Source: Duganella dendranthematis (lineage in GTDB: Bacteria; Pseudomonadota; Gammaproteobacteria; Burkholderiales; Burkholderiaceae_D). From it: a stretch of 64,000 nucleotides of DNA. Made by a program: the position numbers and the translations under genes. The notes beneath the pieces are model-generated. The model did no database searches, was not told where the DNA came from, and worked only from the letters and a program-made list of their open reading frames with translations. Below, piece after piece: positions 1 through 12,064 of this stretch (the first letter of the stretch is position 1; each line of letters starts with the position of its first letter). The stretch spans positions 3,596,001-3,660,000 of the forward strand of contig NZ_CP051684.1 of the NCBI RefSeq assembly GCF_012849375.1, given 5' to 3'.

Positions 1-209
1 CACAGATCGCCCACCCACCCTAAAATCCTTACCAGCGGTTAAAATCGGGTTGATTTTGTGACATTGTTCACCTAGCGGCTATTGTTATATAGGCCAATAT
101 CCCAATGTACGCCCGGACGCGTGATAAAATCACCGTCTTTTGCCATAGTCCAACTCAGTGCGTCAAGGCGCAGAGCTTTTTTTAACGGCGTTTTTTCAAG
201 AACTCAAGC
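1..209. other. Upstream region of secA, no gene seen
   Basis: No convincing coding frame lies before secA. A weak sigma70-like pair (TTGTTC at 64-69, TATATA at 86-91, 16-base spacer) and a short inverted repeat GTGAT-AAA-ATCAC at 121-133 are visible. Either could belong to secA control, but neither is strong. The gene normally upstream of this block is outside the window. Confidence 0.3.
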
Positions 210-2993
<2,784 letters not shown>

Positions 2994-3014
2994 CAAGCCG
3001 GACTGTTAGACAAT

Positions 3015-3050
3015 AAACCCGTAACGCTGAAAAGCTTTACGGGTTTTTTA
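3015..3050 (+). terminator. Rho-independent terminator of secA
   Basis: A stem of AAACCCGTAA (3015-3024) pairs with TTACGGGTTT (3037-3046) and runs into a T-rich tail. It begins about 20 bases after the secA stop codon and precedes the ribosome-binding site of the next gene. Confidence 0.85.
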
Positions 3051-3075
3051 TTTGGCAAGATATCGGAGGCGCGTC

Positions 3076-4263
3076 ATGCAGCAGACTTTGGATGCGGATA
3101 TCGCGACGATCGCGAAGATCAGCGCGGTGCCGACGATACTCGAAGCGGTGGCCGAGCTGACCGGGCTGGGCTTCGTCGGCATCGCGCGGGTGACGCCGAC
3201 GTCGTGGCATGCCTGCGCCGTGCTGGATAAACTCGGTTACGGACTGGAACCGGGCAGCGAACTGGATATCAGCACCACGCTGTGCCAGGAAGTGCAACAT
3301 ACGCATTGCGCGGTCATCATCGATTCGGTCAGCGAAAGCGAGCAATACCGCGACCACCATACGCCCCGGATCTATGGTTTCGAGAGCTATTTCTCGATTC
3401 CCCTGTACCGCCCCAGCGGCGAATATTTTGGCTCCCTGTGCGGACTGCACCGGGAGAAAGCCGAGCTCAACAAGACAGCCACGCGCAATACGCTGATGCT
3501 GTTTGCCGACCTGATCAGCCGTCAGCTGGCCAGCGAAGTGGTGCTGGACGAGGCGCAGGCCGCCCTCAGCGACGAGATGAAGACCGCCAAGTTGCGCGAG
3601 CAGTTTATCGCCATGCTGGGTCACGACATCCGCACGCCGTTGAGCACCATCATGAACGGCACCGAAATCCTGCGTCTGCGCGCGCCGGAATCGCTGAAGC
3701 CGCTGTTGGACACCATGCACCGCAGCAGCCACCGCATCGCGTCGCTGATTGATGACGTTACTGATTTTGCGCGCGGGCGCATGGGCGGCGGCATCTCGCT
3801 CAACCTGCGCCACGAGAGTCATCTGGAAACCTCGCTGCAGCAGGCGATTGCTGAGCTGCAAAGCGTGTTCCCGCAACGCCAGATTGTCGCCGAGCTGCCG
3901 CAGGGTATTGCGCTGTTCTGCGATGCGCCGCGCCTGGTGCAGCTGTTGTCCAATCTGTTGAAGAACGCGATCATCCACGGCAGCCCGGCGGCGCCGGTGC
4001 AGGTGGAGGTGCAGCAAGCCAACGGCATGTTTGAGCTATCGGTGCGCAACAGTGGGCCGGCCATTCCGGAGGAGAAGCAGGCGCAGCTGTTCAAGCCGTT
4101 CTGGCGTTCGGACAATGCGACCGGTGGACAAGGCCTCGGACTGGGTCTGTTCATCGCCTCGGAGATCGCCATTTCGCACGGCGGCGTGCTGGAAGTGATT
4201 TCGACCGACAACGCCACCACTTTTACTTACCGTGCCCGCATCGCCGGCCCGGTGCAGGCGTAA
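3076..4263 (+). CDS. GAF-domain sensor histidine kinase
   Basis: The 395-residue product has an N-terminal GAF-like sensor region (about residues 5-150), a HisKA dimerisation domain with the phospho-acceptor His183 in GHDIRTP, and a HATPase_c domain with N box LLSNLLKNAII and G box GGQGLGLGLF. No membrane segment or receiver domain is seen, so it is probably a soluble cytoplasmic kinase reading a small ligand or redox/light signal. The ATG at 3076 is preceded by GGAGG at 3065-3069; a TTG at 3052 in the same frame has no ribosome-binding site and lies beside the secA terminator. No response regulator gene is adjacent, so its partner is unknown. Confidence 0.88.
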   Translation: MQQTLDADIATIAKISAVPTILEAVAELTGLGFVGIARVTPTSWHACAVLDKLGYGLEPGSELDISTTLCQEVQHTHCAVIIDSVSESEQYRDHHTPRIYGFESYFSIPLYRPSGEYFGSLCGLHREKAELNKTATRNTLMLFADLISRQLASEVVLDEAQAALSDEMKTAKLREQFIAMLGHDIRTPLSTIMNGTEILRLRAPESLKPLLDTMHRSSHRIASLIDDVTDFARGRMGGGISLNLRHESHLETSLQQAIAELQSVFPQRQIVAELPQGIALFCDAPRLVQLLSNLLKNAIIHGSPAAPVQVEVQQANGMFELSVRNSGPAIPEEKQAQLFKPFWRSDNATGGQGLGLGLFIASEIAISHGGVLEVISTDNATTFTYRARIAGPVQA

Positions 4264-4268
4264 TTCTC

Positions 4269-4691
4269 TTACTGGGCCGGCTTCTTGTCGTCCGCCAGGA
4301 TGCCGTAGCCGGAAACGCGCCATACGCCATCCTTCTCGCGCACAGTGGTCACGCTTTCGCGGACGTTGTGGTTGTTCTCGTAGTCGGCAACATACTCAAA
4401 GGTGATGGTGGCCGGCTTGACGGTGGCTGACTTGTAGCTACGGCCTTTCAGCGTGCCGAGCGGCAGATGGACGGTAGTGGCCAGCAGGTTCCAGGCGAGC
4501 TTGGGCATATCCTTGCGCACGCTTTCGGCGCCGCTGTTCCAGGCGGCGGAATACTCTTCCGCATCCATCAGCTTCATGAAACGCTCGGTAGCGGCACGCG
4601 CATCGCTCACCTCCTTGGCGCCCTGGGCGAACACGCCGCCGCTGGCCAACAGCATGGCAGCCAGCACAAGGGAAGACATTTTCTTCATCAT
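4269..4691 (-). CDS. Secreted DUF4019-domain protein
   Basis: The 140-residue product starts with a clear Sec signal peptide (charged MMKKM, hydrophobic stretch, likely cleavage after VFAQ). The remainder (SDARAATERFMKLMDAEEYS, SYKSATVKPATITFEYVADY) resembles DUF4019, a periplasmic NTF2-like fold family of unknown role. It converges on the upstream kinase gene with five bases between stop codons. GGAG lies just ahead of tandem ATG codons on the minus strand. The function is not known. Confidence 0.75.
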   Translation of the reverse strand: MMKKMSSLVLAAMLLASGGVFAQGAKEVSDARAATERFMKLMDAEEYSAAWNSGAESVRKDMPKLAWNLLATTVHLPLGTLKGRSYKSATVKPATITFEYVADYENNHNVRESVTTVREKDGVWRVSGYGILADDKKPAQ

Positions 4692-4827
4692 TAAATCTCC
4701 GGGTAAATGGACTCAGTACATCCTAAGCTGGATTGCCCGGACAAGTCATCCGCATGCGATGAACTGCAAAAAATGGCGACCCAACTGTAGGGTTCGCAGG
4801 GATTTTGTATTGCGTCAAGGCGGTCCA

Positions 4828-5889
4828 ATGGCGCTCGGTGATACTGGCCGGATGCCAAACGCCGCCCCATCCGCTCGCTATGACTCGCCTTGGAAGGCGG
4901 CGTTGACGCATGCTTTCCGGGCCTTCATGCGCTTCTTTTTCCCCGTGCTGAGTGCCGAGATCGATTGGACCAAGCGGCCGCGCTTCCGTGACAAGGAACT
5001 GGCCGGGATCAATCTTGGCGGCAAGCCAGATGGTCTTGTGGCTGACAAGCTGGTGGAAGTGGCGCTCCTTGACGGCCGGATACAGTGGGTGCTGGTCCAT
5101 GTGGAAGTGCAGGCACAGCGCGATGCGACGCTGGCACGACGCGTGCTCGACTACAACTACCGAATTTTCACGCAATATGCGCAGCCGGTCGCCAGCCTGG
5201 TATTGCTGGCGGATGACGATCCGCGCTGGCTTCCGCGTGCATTCCATAATGAGGTGCTTGGCACGGTGATGGGTATCTCTTTCGCCAGTGCCAAGCTAAT
5301 GTCCTATGCGGCCCGTACTGAGGAATTGCTCGCATCGCACAATCCGTTTGCCTGGATTACATTGGCCCACCTGCGCACGCAGCAGGCCCGGCATGATCCT
5401 GCTCAGCTCTATGCAGCCAAGTGGCAGTTGACCAAGCTTCTGTATCAACATGGGTGGCGCAAACAGCGCATAATTGTGCTGTTCAAAGTAATCGACTGGA
5501 TGATGGCCTTGCCTGAACTGCATCAGGAGCGTTATTGGCGGGCTCTTCTTAAGCTGGAAAAGGAGCGGAAGATGGAATGGATCAGCCCACTGGAACAGGC
5601 TTTCATCGACAAAGGCTGGCGCAAAGGCCTGAAGAAAGGCCTTGAGCAAGGCATGGAGAGAGGGCGCGAACAAGGCCTGGAACAAGGCTTGGAACAAGGG
5701 ATTGAGCAGGGCTTGGCGCTGGGCCGCAAGGAAGGCGCGTTGGCGCTGCTTGAGCGGCAGCTCACACGCCGTTTCGGCGCGTTGCCTAAAACTGTGCGGA
5801 GCAAGCTGGCTAAAGCCACGCTGGAGCAATTGGAAGCCTGGAGCGATGCGCTACCGGAATCGCAATCGCTGAAACAGGTGTTCGACTAA
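4828..5889 (+). CDS. Rpn/PD-(D/E)XK family protein with DUF4351 tail
   Basis: The 353-residue product has a PD-(D/E)XK nuclease-like N-terminal half, with KPDGLVADKLVEVALLDG followed by HVEVQAQRD as the probable acidic/E-x-Q core. A low-complexity stretch of repeated EQG units follows (DNA about 5640-5735). The C-terminal domain (LLERQLTRRFGALPK to the end) matches DUF4351. This is the architecture of Rpn-type (recombination-promoting nuclease, formerly PDDEXK transposase-like) proteins. The frame is open back to 4453, but the region before 4828 overlaps the divergent DUF4019 gene. ATG 4828 has AAGG seven bases upstream, and ATG 4852 is an alternative. The biological role of this family is unsettled. 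Confidence 0.75.
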   Translation: MALGDTGRMPNAAPSARYDSPWKAALTHAFRAFMRFFFPVLSAEIDWTKRPRFRDKELAGINLGGKPDGLVADKLVEVALLDGRIQWVLVHVEVQAQRDATLARRVLDYNYRIFTQYAQPVASLVLLADDDPRWLPRAFHNEVLGTVMGISFASAKLMSYAARTEELLASHNPFAWITLAHLRTQQARHDPAQLYAAKWQLTKLLYQHGWRKQRIIVLFKVIDWMMALPELHQERYWRALLKLEKERKMEWISPLEQAFIDKGWRKGLKKGLEQGMERGREQGLEQGLEQGIEQGLALGRKEGALALLERQLTRRFGALPKTVRSKLAKATLEQLEAWSDALPESQSLKQVFD

Positions 5890-5904
5890 GTAACCCCGGA
5901 TAAC

Positions 5905-7893
5905 TTATTTATTCTCCCGCTGCGGCGCCACGCGCGGCAGCAGCATGCGGATGGTGGTGCCGGCGCCCAGCGATGAGTCAATGCTGATGCGCCCGCCCAG
6001 CACGCCGGTGACGATGTTGTAGACGATGTTCATGCCCAACCCGGTGCCGCCCTGGCCCATCTTGGTGGTGAAGAAAGGATCGAATACGCGCTTGAGCACG
6101 TCGTCGCTCATGCCGCTGCCGTTATCGCTGAACGCCAGCGCGATGCTGTCGCCTTCCAGCCGCTCGGCGCTGACGGTGATGGCGGCGCCGTGGCGCTGTT
6201 CAAACGCGTGCGTCAGTGCATTGGTGATCAGGTTGTTGAGGATCTGGTACAGGCCGCCCGGATACGAATCCAGCACCAGCCCGGCCGGAATCTGCAGCGT
6301 CACTTCGCACGGCACCCGGCGCAGGCGTGGCATGTAGGTGGCGATGGTGTCCTGCACCGCCGCCAGCAGGTCGAACGCGCGCCGCTGGTCATTGGTCTGG
6401 TCGACCGCGATCTGCTTGAACGACGCGATCAGCTCGGCCGCCTTGTGCAGCGAACCGGAAATCAAGGTGCTGGCGGTGCACACCTCGTCCAGGTGCGCGG
6501 TCAGCTGCGAACGGCGCAGGTTGCCGGCGCTGACCTGCTGTTCAAAGTCCAGCACGCGGTCGTGCAGCGCGGTAGAGGCCAGCAGGCTGTTGCCGATCGG
6601 CGTATTCAGCTCATGCGCGATGCCGGCCACCAGCGAACCCAGCGACGCCATTTTTTCCGACGACAGCAGCTCATGCTGCGTATGGCGCAGCGTTTGCAGC
6701 GTGGCGTTCAGCTCGCCGTTGGCGCGTTCCAGCGCGGCCGAGCGTTCGCGCACCCGGCTTTCCAGCGAGACGTTGAGATCCTTCAGTTCGCGCTTGGCGT
6801 TCAGTTCCTCGGTCAGGTCCAGCAGCGCCCAGATGATGACATCGCTGCCATCCTGGGTCAGTGATGACGACCAGATCGCGACGCTGCCGACGCTGCCGTC
6901 GGGCAGCAACACGCCGGCAATCGCGCCTTGCACAGCGCCTTCCGTGCGATAGATTTGCCAGATGCGTTCGCGCTCGACCGCGCTGGCCCAGAACGGCACT
7001 TCGCTGCTGCGTTTGCCGACGATATTGTCGGCGGCGCTGCCGAAGGTGTGCCGCACGGCGCGGTTGGCGGCGACGATGCGGCCTTCGCGGTCGGACACGG
7101 TCAGCGGCAGCGGCGCCATGTCAAACAGCGTTTTAAACCGTGCCTCCGATTCCGACAGCCGCCGCTGCGATTGCTCCAGCTGCGCGATGCGCTCGCGCAG
7201 CGCCGCGCTCATGGTGTTGAGCGTGCGTGTGAAGATAGCGATTTCATCGTCGCCATGCACCGGCAGCGCCTTGCTGTAATCGCCCAGCGCCATCTGTTGC
7301 GATTCCCCGGTCAGCGCCTGCAGCCGGCGGCCGATGCCGTAAGTGAAAATGTAGAACATCAGCACCCCTAACGCAAAGCCGAACAGGGCAATGACGCAGC
7401 TCTGCACCAGCACCTCGTCGCGCGCCTGGCGCAAGTCTTTGGTGCTGAGGCCGAAGTTGATGCTGCCGATGCGGTTGTCGGCCAGCAGCAGCGGCGCGCG
7501 CGCGTGCAGGGTGGCGCCGTCGATCAGCGTGCGCGCGCCTTTGAAGTTGGCGCCGGGCTGGCGCAGTTGCGGGGGCAACGGCTGGTCGCGCTTGCCGACA
7601 GCGATGATCGGGCTGTCGTGCTCGTCGAGGATGGTGAGATAGCGCAGGAAGCTGTCGTCCGGATCGGACAACATTTCGGTGAGGTAGTTATTTAGTTCGG
7701 GCAGCCGTCCGCGCGTGGCGTAGGGGCCGAGGGAGAGATTGAGGGTAACTGCATATTCCTGGGCGACGCGTTCGGCATTGCTGTTGACCGCATGGTTCAT
7801 CAGCCGCAGGCCGTTCCAGATCAGCAGGCCCACCACCAGGGCCTGCACTACGGCACTGAGCATCAGAAACTTCGCGCGTAGCGATAAACTCAA
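5905..7893 (-). CDS. HAMP-PAS membrane sensor histidine kinase
   Basis: The product is about 662 residues. It has an N-terminal membrane segment, a periplasmic domain of about 140 residues, a second membrane segment (IALFGFALGVLMFYIFTYG), a HAMP linker, a PAS domain (near RFKTLFDMAPLPLTVSDREG) and a coiled coil. A HisKA box follows with AGIAHELNTPIG, then an ATPase domain with NNLITNALTHAFE and a long G box GQGGTGLGMNIVYN. The start is unclear: GTG at 7902 has its purine-rich sequence directly abutting it, while TTG at 7893 has AGGAG eight bases upstream and is preferred. It lies downstream of a porin gene and a PstS-like gene on the same strand and probably senses a signal linked to them. 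No response regulator is adjacent. Confidence 0.87.
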   Translation of the reverse strand: MSLSLRAKFLMLSAVVQALVVGLLIWNGLRLMNHAVNSNAERVAQEYAVTLNLSLGPYATRGRLPELNNYLTEMLSDPDDSFLRYLTILDEHDSPIIAVGKRDQPLPPQLRQPGANFKGARTLIDGATLHARAPLLLADNRIGSINFGLSTKDLRQARDEVLVQSCVIALFGFALGVLMFYIFTYGIGRRLQALTGESQQMALGDYSKALPVHGDDEIAIFTRTLNTMSAALRERIAQLEQSQRRLSESEARFKTLFDMAPLPLTVSDREGRIVAANRAVRHTFGSAADNIVGKRSSEVPFWASAVERERIWQIYRTEGAVQGAIAGVLLPDGSVGSVAIWSSSLTQDGSDVIIWALLDLTEELNAKRELKDLNVSLESRVRERSAALERANGELNATLQTLRHTQHELLSSEKMASLGSLVAGIAHELNTPIGNSLLASTALHDRVLDFEQQVSAGNLRRSQLTAHLDEVCTASTLISGSLHKAAELIASFKQIAVDQTNDQRRAFDLLAAVQDTIATYMPRLRRVPCEVTLQIPAGLVLDSYPGGLYQILNNLITNALTHAFEQRHGAAITVSAERLEGDSIALAFSDNGSGMSDDVLKRVFDPFFTTKMGQGGTGLGMNIVYNIVTGVLGGRISIDSSLGAGTTIRMLLPRVAPQRENK

Positions 7894-7974
7894 AACGGTC
7901 ACTCCTTTTGGCGAGGCCAGGAGCGCACGCGCCTGCCGCGCGGATGGCGCAGCAGGCTGGCAGGGCGACCTGGA

Positions 7975-8382
7975 TTAAGGCAGGGTCAAAATCACTTTGA
8001 CGGTATCGTCAACTGCCGACTTGTCAATATACCCGATTGCTTTCGGATCGGCAGCAACTGCTTTCTTGACGTCAGCACTGTTTGGAAATTCCTTCGGCGG
8101 CGTGGCCTTTCCGGTAAACACCAGCTTGGACCACAGCGCTTTGACCTGCGCCGCGTCCTTGTCCGCTACTTTTTTGTAGAACTCGTTACGGATGGCTGAA
8201 CCGTCGGCCTGGTCCACCGGCGTGAACAGGTTGGATTTGCCGAGGAAGAATTGCGACGCCTGTTCCGAGAACATGCGCGTGGCCGGATTCTGCTTGCTGA
8301 CGATGACGACGATTTCGGCCGAGGCCGGGAGGGCAGCTGCGCCAAGGGCGGACAGCAGCAGAACGCTGAGTAATTTTTTCAT
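7975..8382 (-). CDS. Short periplasmic PstS-like phosphate-binding-type protein
   Basis: The 135-residue product carries a Sec signal peptide (MKKLLSVLLLSALGAAALPASA) and a compact domain similar to part of the PBP-like (PstS) family, including FSEQASQFFLGKSNLF, KKVADKDAAQVKALWSKLVFTGKATPP and a C-terminal KAIGYIDKSAVD motif. It is far shorter than a true PstS (about 340 residues), so it is unlikely to be a full ABC transporter binding protein. The porin gene ends 15 bases upstream and the sensor kinase follows 81 bases downstream on the same strand, so a sensory accessory role is plausible. Confidence 0.75.
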   Translation of the reverse strand: MKKLLSVLLLSALGAAALPASAEIVVIVSKQNPATRMFSEQASQFFLGKSNLFTPVDQADGSAIRNEFYKKVADKDAAQVKALWSKLVFTGKATPPKEFPNSADVKKAVAADPKAIGYIDKSAVDDTVKVILTLP

Positions 8383-8397
8383 TATGGTGTCTCCCGA

Positions 8398-9615
8398 TCA
8401 GAATACGAAGTCCAGGCCGGCAGCGACCACGGTAACGTCTTTGTTGTAGCCGGCGGCTGGCACGTTGATCAGCAGGCCCGATTTGGCTTTCGGCTTGACG
8501 CGATCGACCTGCACTTTCAATGCGACCGATTTGGCGAAGTCCCAACGCACGCCGACGATGTCCGAGGTTTGCTCGGCCGACGCCAGCAGGCCGGTGACGG
8601 CGGTGTTCAGGGCTGGCACGCGGGCCAGCGCGGCCGGCGTGGTGACCGAGCTGCCGGCGCCTTTGGCCGAAGCATGGGCGTAGTAAGGCAGGACTTTGCC
8701 GATGCGGTAGCCAACCATGGTGTACCAGGAATTGGTGTCCGGCAGATAGACCGCTTCCTTGGCGCGGCGCTGCGCGTACTCGGCCTGGGCCACGATGTTG
8801 TTCCAGTCCATGGTGCCGCCGATCGAGGTGAAGGCGATCTTCTTGCCGGTGGTGAAGGTCAGGTCCGACGCCAGTTGCTTGAAGCCGACGCTGTTGAGCG
8901 TGGTGGTCAGGCCGTTGATCGGTTGCAGGTCGTTGATGTGCATGTCCGCGCGCGCATGGGCGAAGCGCAGCAGGAACGGACCGTATTCGCCCGACACGCT
9001 CAAACCGGCGGCTGGTGCGCGGTAGGTGGCGGTCGAACCGGCGCCGGAGGAGACGAACAGCTTGCCGCGGCTGACGCCGGCGAAGGCCTGGGCCGTGAAG
9101 TTCAGCTCGCCAAAGGCGTGCTGGTAGTTGATGTCGGCGCCATCCGAGTTTTCAATCGGGTTCTGGCTGTACATCTCGATCGGCGGACGCATCATGGTGT
9201 TGGCGTAGCCGACGTTCTGGTAGTCGGAAATCAGGAAGGTCGGCACCACCACGCGGCCGACGCGAACCGACACTTCATCGTTGATGCGGGCTTTGAGGAA
9301 GGCCCAGGTCAGGTCAGTGGTGAAGCTGTGTTCGGTGGCCTTGCGGGTCAGCACCTGCGCGGTGCCGGACAGCCAGTCGTTGATCTTGTAGGTGGCTTGC
9401 AGGCCGAGGTTGGTGTCGAGGCCGATGCGGGTGCTGTCGCCGACGCCGTCGGCCTGGTTGTAGCGTGCAAATTTTACGTCGTCGGTATTGCTCTTGGCCA
9501 CGCCCACGGTGCCGAAGCCGCTGATGCTCAGGTTGCCGTCATCCATTACGCCAGCTTGCGCCTGCATGGCGGCGGTGGCAGCCAGTACGGCAGCTACTAA
9601 AAGTTGCTTTTTCAT
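8398..9615 (-). CDS. Outer-membrane porin-like protein
   Basis: The 405-residue product has a signal peptide (MKKQLLVAAVLAATAAMQAQA), then alternating amphipathic strands rich in Tyr, Phe and Thr, ending in the aromatic VAAGLDFVF that is typical of outer-membrane beta-barrels recognised by BAM. Segments such as LSISGFGTVGVAKSNTDD and VSVRVGRVVVPTFLISDYQN match putative porins common in Oxalobacteraceae and Shewanella. The substrate is unknown. It is the first gene of a likely three-gene unit with the PstS-like protein and the HAMP-PAS kinase. Confidence 0.8.
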   Translation of the reverse strand: MKKQLLVAAVLAATAAMQAQAGVMDDGNLSISGFGTVGVAKSNTDDVKFARYNQADGVGDSTRIGLDTNLGLQATYKINDWLSGTAQVLTRKATEHSFTTDLTWAFLKARINDEVSVRVGRVVVPTFLISDYQNVGYANTMMRPPIEMYSQNPIENSDGADINYQHAFGELNFTAQAFAGVSRGKLFVSSGAGSTATYRAPAAGLSVSGEYGPFLLRFAHARADMHINDLQPINGLTTTLNSVGFKQLASDLTFTTGKKIAFTSIGGTMDWNNIVAQAEYAQRRAKEAVYLPDTNSWYTMVGYRIGKVLPYYAHASAKGAGSSVTTPAALARVPALNTAVTGLLASAEQTSDIVGVRWDFAKSVALKVQVDRVKPKAKSGLLINVPAAGYNKDVTVVAAGLDFVF

Positions 9616-9942
9616 GAGTTCATTCCTAGGGGGTTATTGTCGGTGTGACGGTGGTACCGTCTTTATATTTATGAACAATGCGGGGATGGGGCATTCGGTT
9701 CTCACCTTAAATCAGTTTCCTCAAAGCATGAAAGAGGAAAACGATAAACCGAACGATCGTACTAAATTTATGTGGTTTTTCTGCAAAAAAACCTGTAAAA
9801 ACAGCAGGTTGTACGATATCTCTCCAGTAATTTTTTAACAAATTTGATGTTCTGTTATCGGCGTACTGGTGGTTACTGCCACGCGGCCGGCGGATCAGGT
9901 ATTACAATAGCGGCTCCTCTTTTCACCCACGAGATCACGAAT
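9616..9942. other. Divergent intergenic region between porin and argJ
   Basis: The 327 bases are noticeably richer in A/T than the flanking genes and hold the control regions of both. An inverted repeat GACGGT-GGT-ACCGTC lies at 9647-9661, about 32 bases from the porin start, and is a candidate operator. A second dyad AACCTG-N9-CAGGTT lies at 9790-9810. A TACAAT hexamer near 9903 could be an argJ -10 box but has no good -35 partner. No gene was found. Confidence 0.4.
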
Positions 9943-11193
9943 ATGGCCGTCAATTCCCCCCTGCCCATCGCCGCCGACCTGAAGCCCGTAGCGGGCATTG
10001 AAATCGGCTATGCCGAAGCCGGCATCAAGAAGCCGAATCGCAAGGATGTGCTGGTGATGAAGCTGGCGCCGACCGCCACCGTGGCCGGCGTATTCACGCT
10101 GAACCGCTTCTGCGCCGCGCCGGTGCAGATCTCCAAGGCCCACCTGGCGGCCGCAAGCGCTAACTCCGGCGCCAGCGGCAAGCCAATTGCCGCGCTGCTG
10201 GTCAACACCGGCAACGCCAACGCCGGCACCGGCGAGCTGGGCCTGTCGCTGGCGAACGAAACCTGCGCCGCGCTGGCCGCGCAGCTGGGCGTGGACGCGG
10301 CACAGATCCTGCCGTTCTCGACCGGCGTGATCCTGGAGCCGCTGCCGGCCGCCAAAGTGATCGCCGGCCTGCCGCAAGCCATCGCCGGCCTGAAGGCCGA
10401 CAACTGGTACAACGCCGCCGAAGCCATCATGACCACGGACACCCAGCCGAAAGCCGGCTCGCGCACCGTCACCATCGGCGGCCACACCGTCACCATGACC
10501 GGCATCTCCAAAGGCGCCGGCATGATCAAGCCAAACATGGCGACCATGCTGGGTTACCTGGCGTTCGACGCCAAGGTGGCGCAGCCGGTGCTGGATCAGC
10601 TGGTCAAGCATGCGGCCGATCACTCGTTCAACTGCATCACCATCGACGGCGACACCTCGACCAACGATTCCTTCATGCTGATCGCCACCGGTGCCGGCGC
10701 GCTGGAGATCACCTCGGTCGAGCAGCCGGAATACGCGCAGCTGCGCGACGCCGTGACCGAACTGTCGCTGTTCCTGGCGCAAGCCATCGTGCGCGACGGC
10801 GAAGGCGCCACCAAGTTCATGAGCATCATCGTGGAAGAGGGTGCCAACGTAGAAGAGTGCCGCAAGATCGCTTATTCGATCGGCCACTCGCCGCTGGTGA
10901 AAACCGCTTTCTTCGCCTCCGACCCCAACCTGGGCCGCATCCTGGCCGCGATCGGCTACGCCGGTGTCGACGACCTCGACGTCAGCAAGTTGAACCTGTA
11001 CCTGGACGATGTGTGGGTGGCCAAGAACGGCGGCCGCAATCCGGACTACAAGGAAGAAGACGGTCAGCGCATCATGAAGCAGAGCGAGATCACGGTACGC
11101 GTCAAGCTGGCGCGCGGCGCCGCCACGGCCACCGTGTACACCTGCGACCTGTCGCACGATTACGTGTCGATCAACGCCGACTACCGCTCGTAA
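9943..11193 (+). CDS. argJ: Bifunctional glutamate N-acetyltransferase / N-acetylglutamate synthase ArgJ
   Basis: ArgJ recycles the acetyl group from N2-acetylornithine to glutamate in the cyclic arginine pathway; bifunctional forms can also use acetyl-CoA. The 416-residue product contains the self-cleavage site KPNMATML with nucleophile Thr201, the TTDT motif earlier, and the C-terminal sequence [18 protein letters not shown], all typical of the family. ATG 9943 is chosen because the frame upstream is not conserved-looking and MAVNSPLP matches the normal N-terminus. The next gene begins one base after its stop, so both are probably co-transcribed. Confidence 0.96.
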   Translation: MAVNSPLPIAADLKPVAGIEIGYAEAGIKKPNRKDVLVMKLAPTATVAGVFTLNRFCAAPVQISKAHLAAASANSGASGKPIAALLVNTGNANAGTGELGLSLANETCAALAAQLGVDAAQILPFSTGVILEPLPAAKVIAGLPQAIAGLKADNWYNAAEAIMTTDTQPKAGSRTVTIGGHTVTMTGISKGAGMIKPNMATMLGYLAFDAKVAQPVLDQLVKHAADHSFNCITIDGDTSTNDSFMLIATGAGALEITSVEQPEYAQLRDAVTELSLFLAQAIVRDGEGATKFMSIIVEEGANVEECRKIAYSIGHSPLVKTAFFASDPNLGRILAAIGYAGVDDLDVSKLNLYLDDVWVAKNGGRNPDYKEEDGQRIMKQSEITVRVKLARGAATATVYTCDLSHDYVSINADYRS

Positions 11194-11194
11194 G

Positions 11195-12064
11195 ATGTCG
11201 GCCGCCCTCGACCAATTCCTCGCGCGTGCCGAGGCGCTGCTGGCGCGCGTGGAAGCCATCCTGCCGCCGGCTGCGCCGCAGCCTGAGTGGGAGCGTGGCT
11301 TTGCATTCCGCTGGCGCAAACGCGCCAACGGCCCGAGCTATCTGCAGGCGGTGGCGCTCGTGTCCAACATCGCGCTGGACGACTTGCAGCACATCGGTCC
11401 GCAGAAAGAGCAGATCGAGCAGAACACCCGCCAGTTCGTCGCGGGCAAGCCGGCCAACAACGTGCTGCTGACCGGCGCGCGCGGTACCGGCAAGTCGTCG
11501 CTGATCAAGGCATGCCTGAACCAGTTCGCCAAGGACGGCCTGCGCCTGATCGAGGTCGACAAGGCCGACCTGGCCGAGTTGCCGGACATCGTCGACCTGG
11601 TAGCGGCGCGGCCGGAGCGTTTCATCATCTTCTGCGACGACCTGTCGTTTGAAGAGGGCGAGAGCGACTACAAAGCGCTGAAGGTGGCGCTGGATGGCAG
11701 CATCTCGGCGCAGTCGGACAATGTGCTGATCTACGCGACCTCGAACCGCCGTCACCTGCTGCCGGAGCGCATGTCCGACAACATGACGTACAAGCACGAC
11801 GAAAACGGCGACCTGCATCCGGGCGAGACGGTGGAGGAGAAGATTTCGCTGTCCGAGCGCTTTGGCTTGTGGCTGACGTTCTATCCGTTCCGGCAGGATG
11901 ACTACCTGGCGATTGTCGGCCACTGGCTGGCCTCGCTGGGCTGCAGCGAGGCGCAGATCGAGGCGGCGCGGGGCGATGCCTTGCGCTGGGCCTTGCAGCG
12001 CGGTTCGCGCTCGGGCCGCGTGGCGTGGCAGTTCGCCAAGGATTACGCGGGGAAGCTGGCATGA
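11195..12064 (+). CDS. DUF815-family ATP-binding protein
   Basis: The 289-residue product is an AAA+-like P-loop protein with Walker A GARGTGKSSLIKA (about residue 93) and a Walker B-type FIIFCDDLSFEEGE. The regions IYATSNRRHLLPERMSDN and GLWLTFYPFRQDDYL are hallmarks of the DUF815 family. Its function is not established. It lies between argJ and mutT, overlapping mutT by four bases, an arrangement conserved in many betaproteobacteria. Confidence 0.9.
   Translation: MSAALDQFLARAEALLARVEAILPPAAPQPEWERGFAFRWRKRANGPSYLQAVALVSNIALDDLQHIGPQKEQIEQNTRQFVAGKPANNVLLTGARGTGKSSLIKACLNQFAKDGLRLIEVDKADLAELPDIVDLVAARPERFIIFCDDLSFEEGESDYKALKVALDGSISAQSDNVLIYATSNRRHLLPERMSDNMTYKHDENGDLHPGETVEEKISLSERFGLWLTFYPFRQDDYLAIVGHWLASLGCSEAQIEAARGDALRWALQRGSRSGRVAWQFAKDYAGKLA

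Noticed and set aside
5632..5740. Tandem DNA repeat or CRISPR-like array
   Set aside because: The periodicity follows codons for EQG-type tripeptides in an intact gene; there are no spacers of constant length.
4828..5889. Insertion sequence transposase
   Set aside because: The PD-(D/E)XK/DUF4351 protein family was once annotated as transposase, but there are no terminal inverted repeats or target duplications around the gene.
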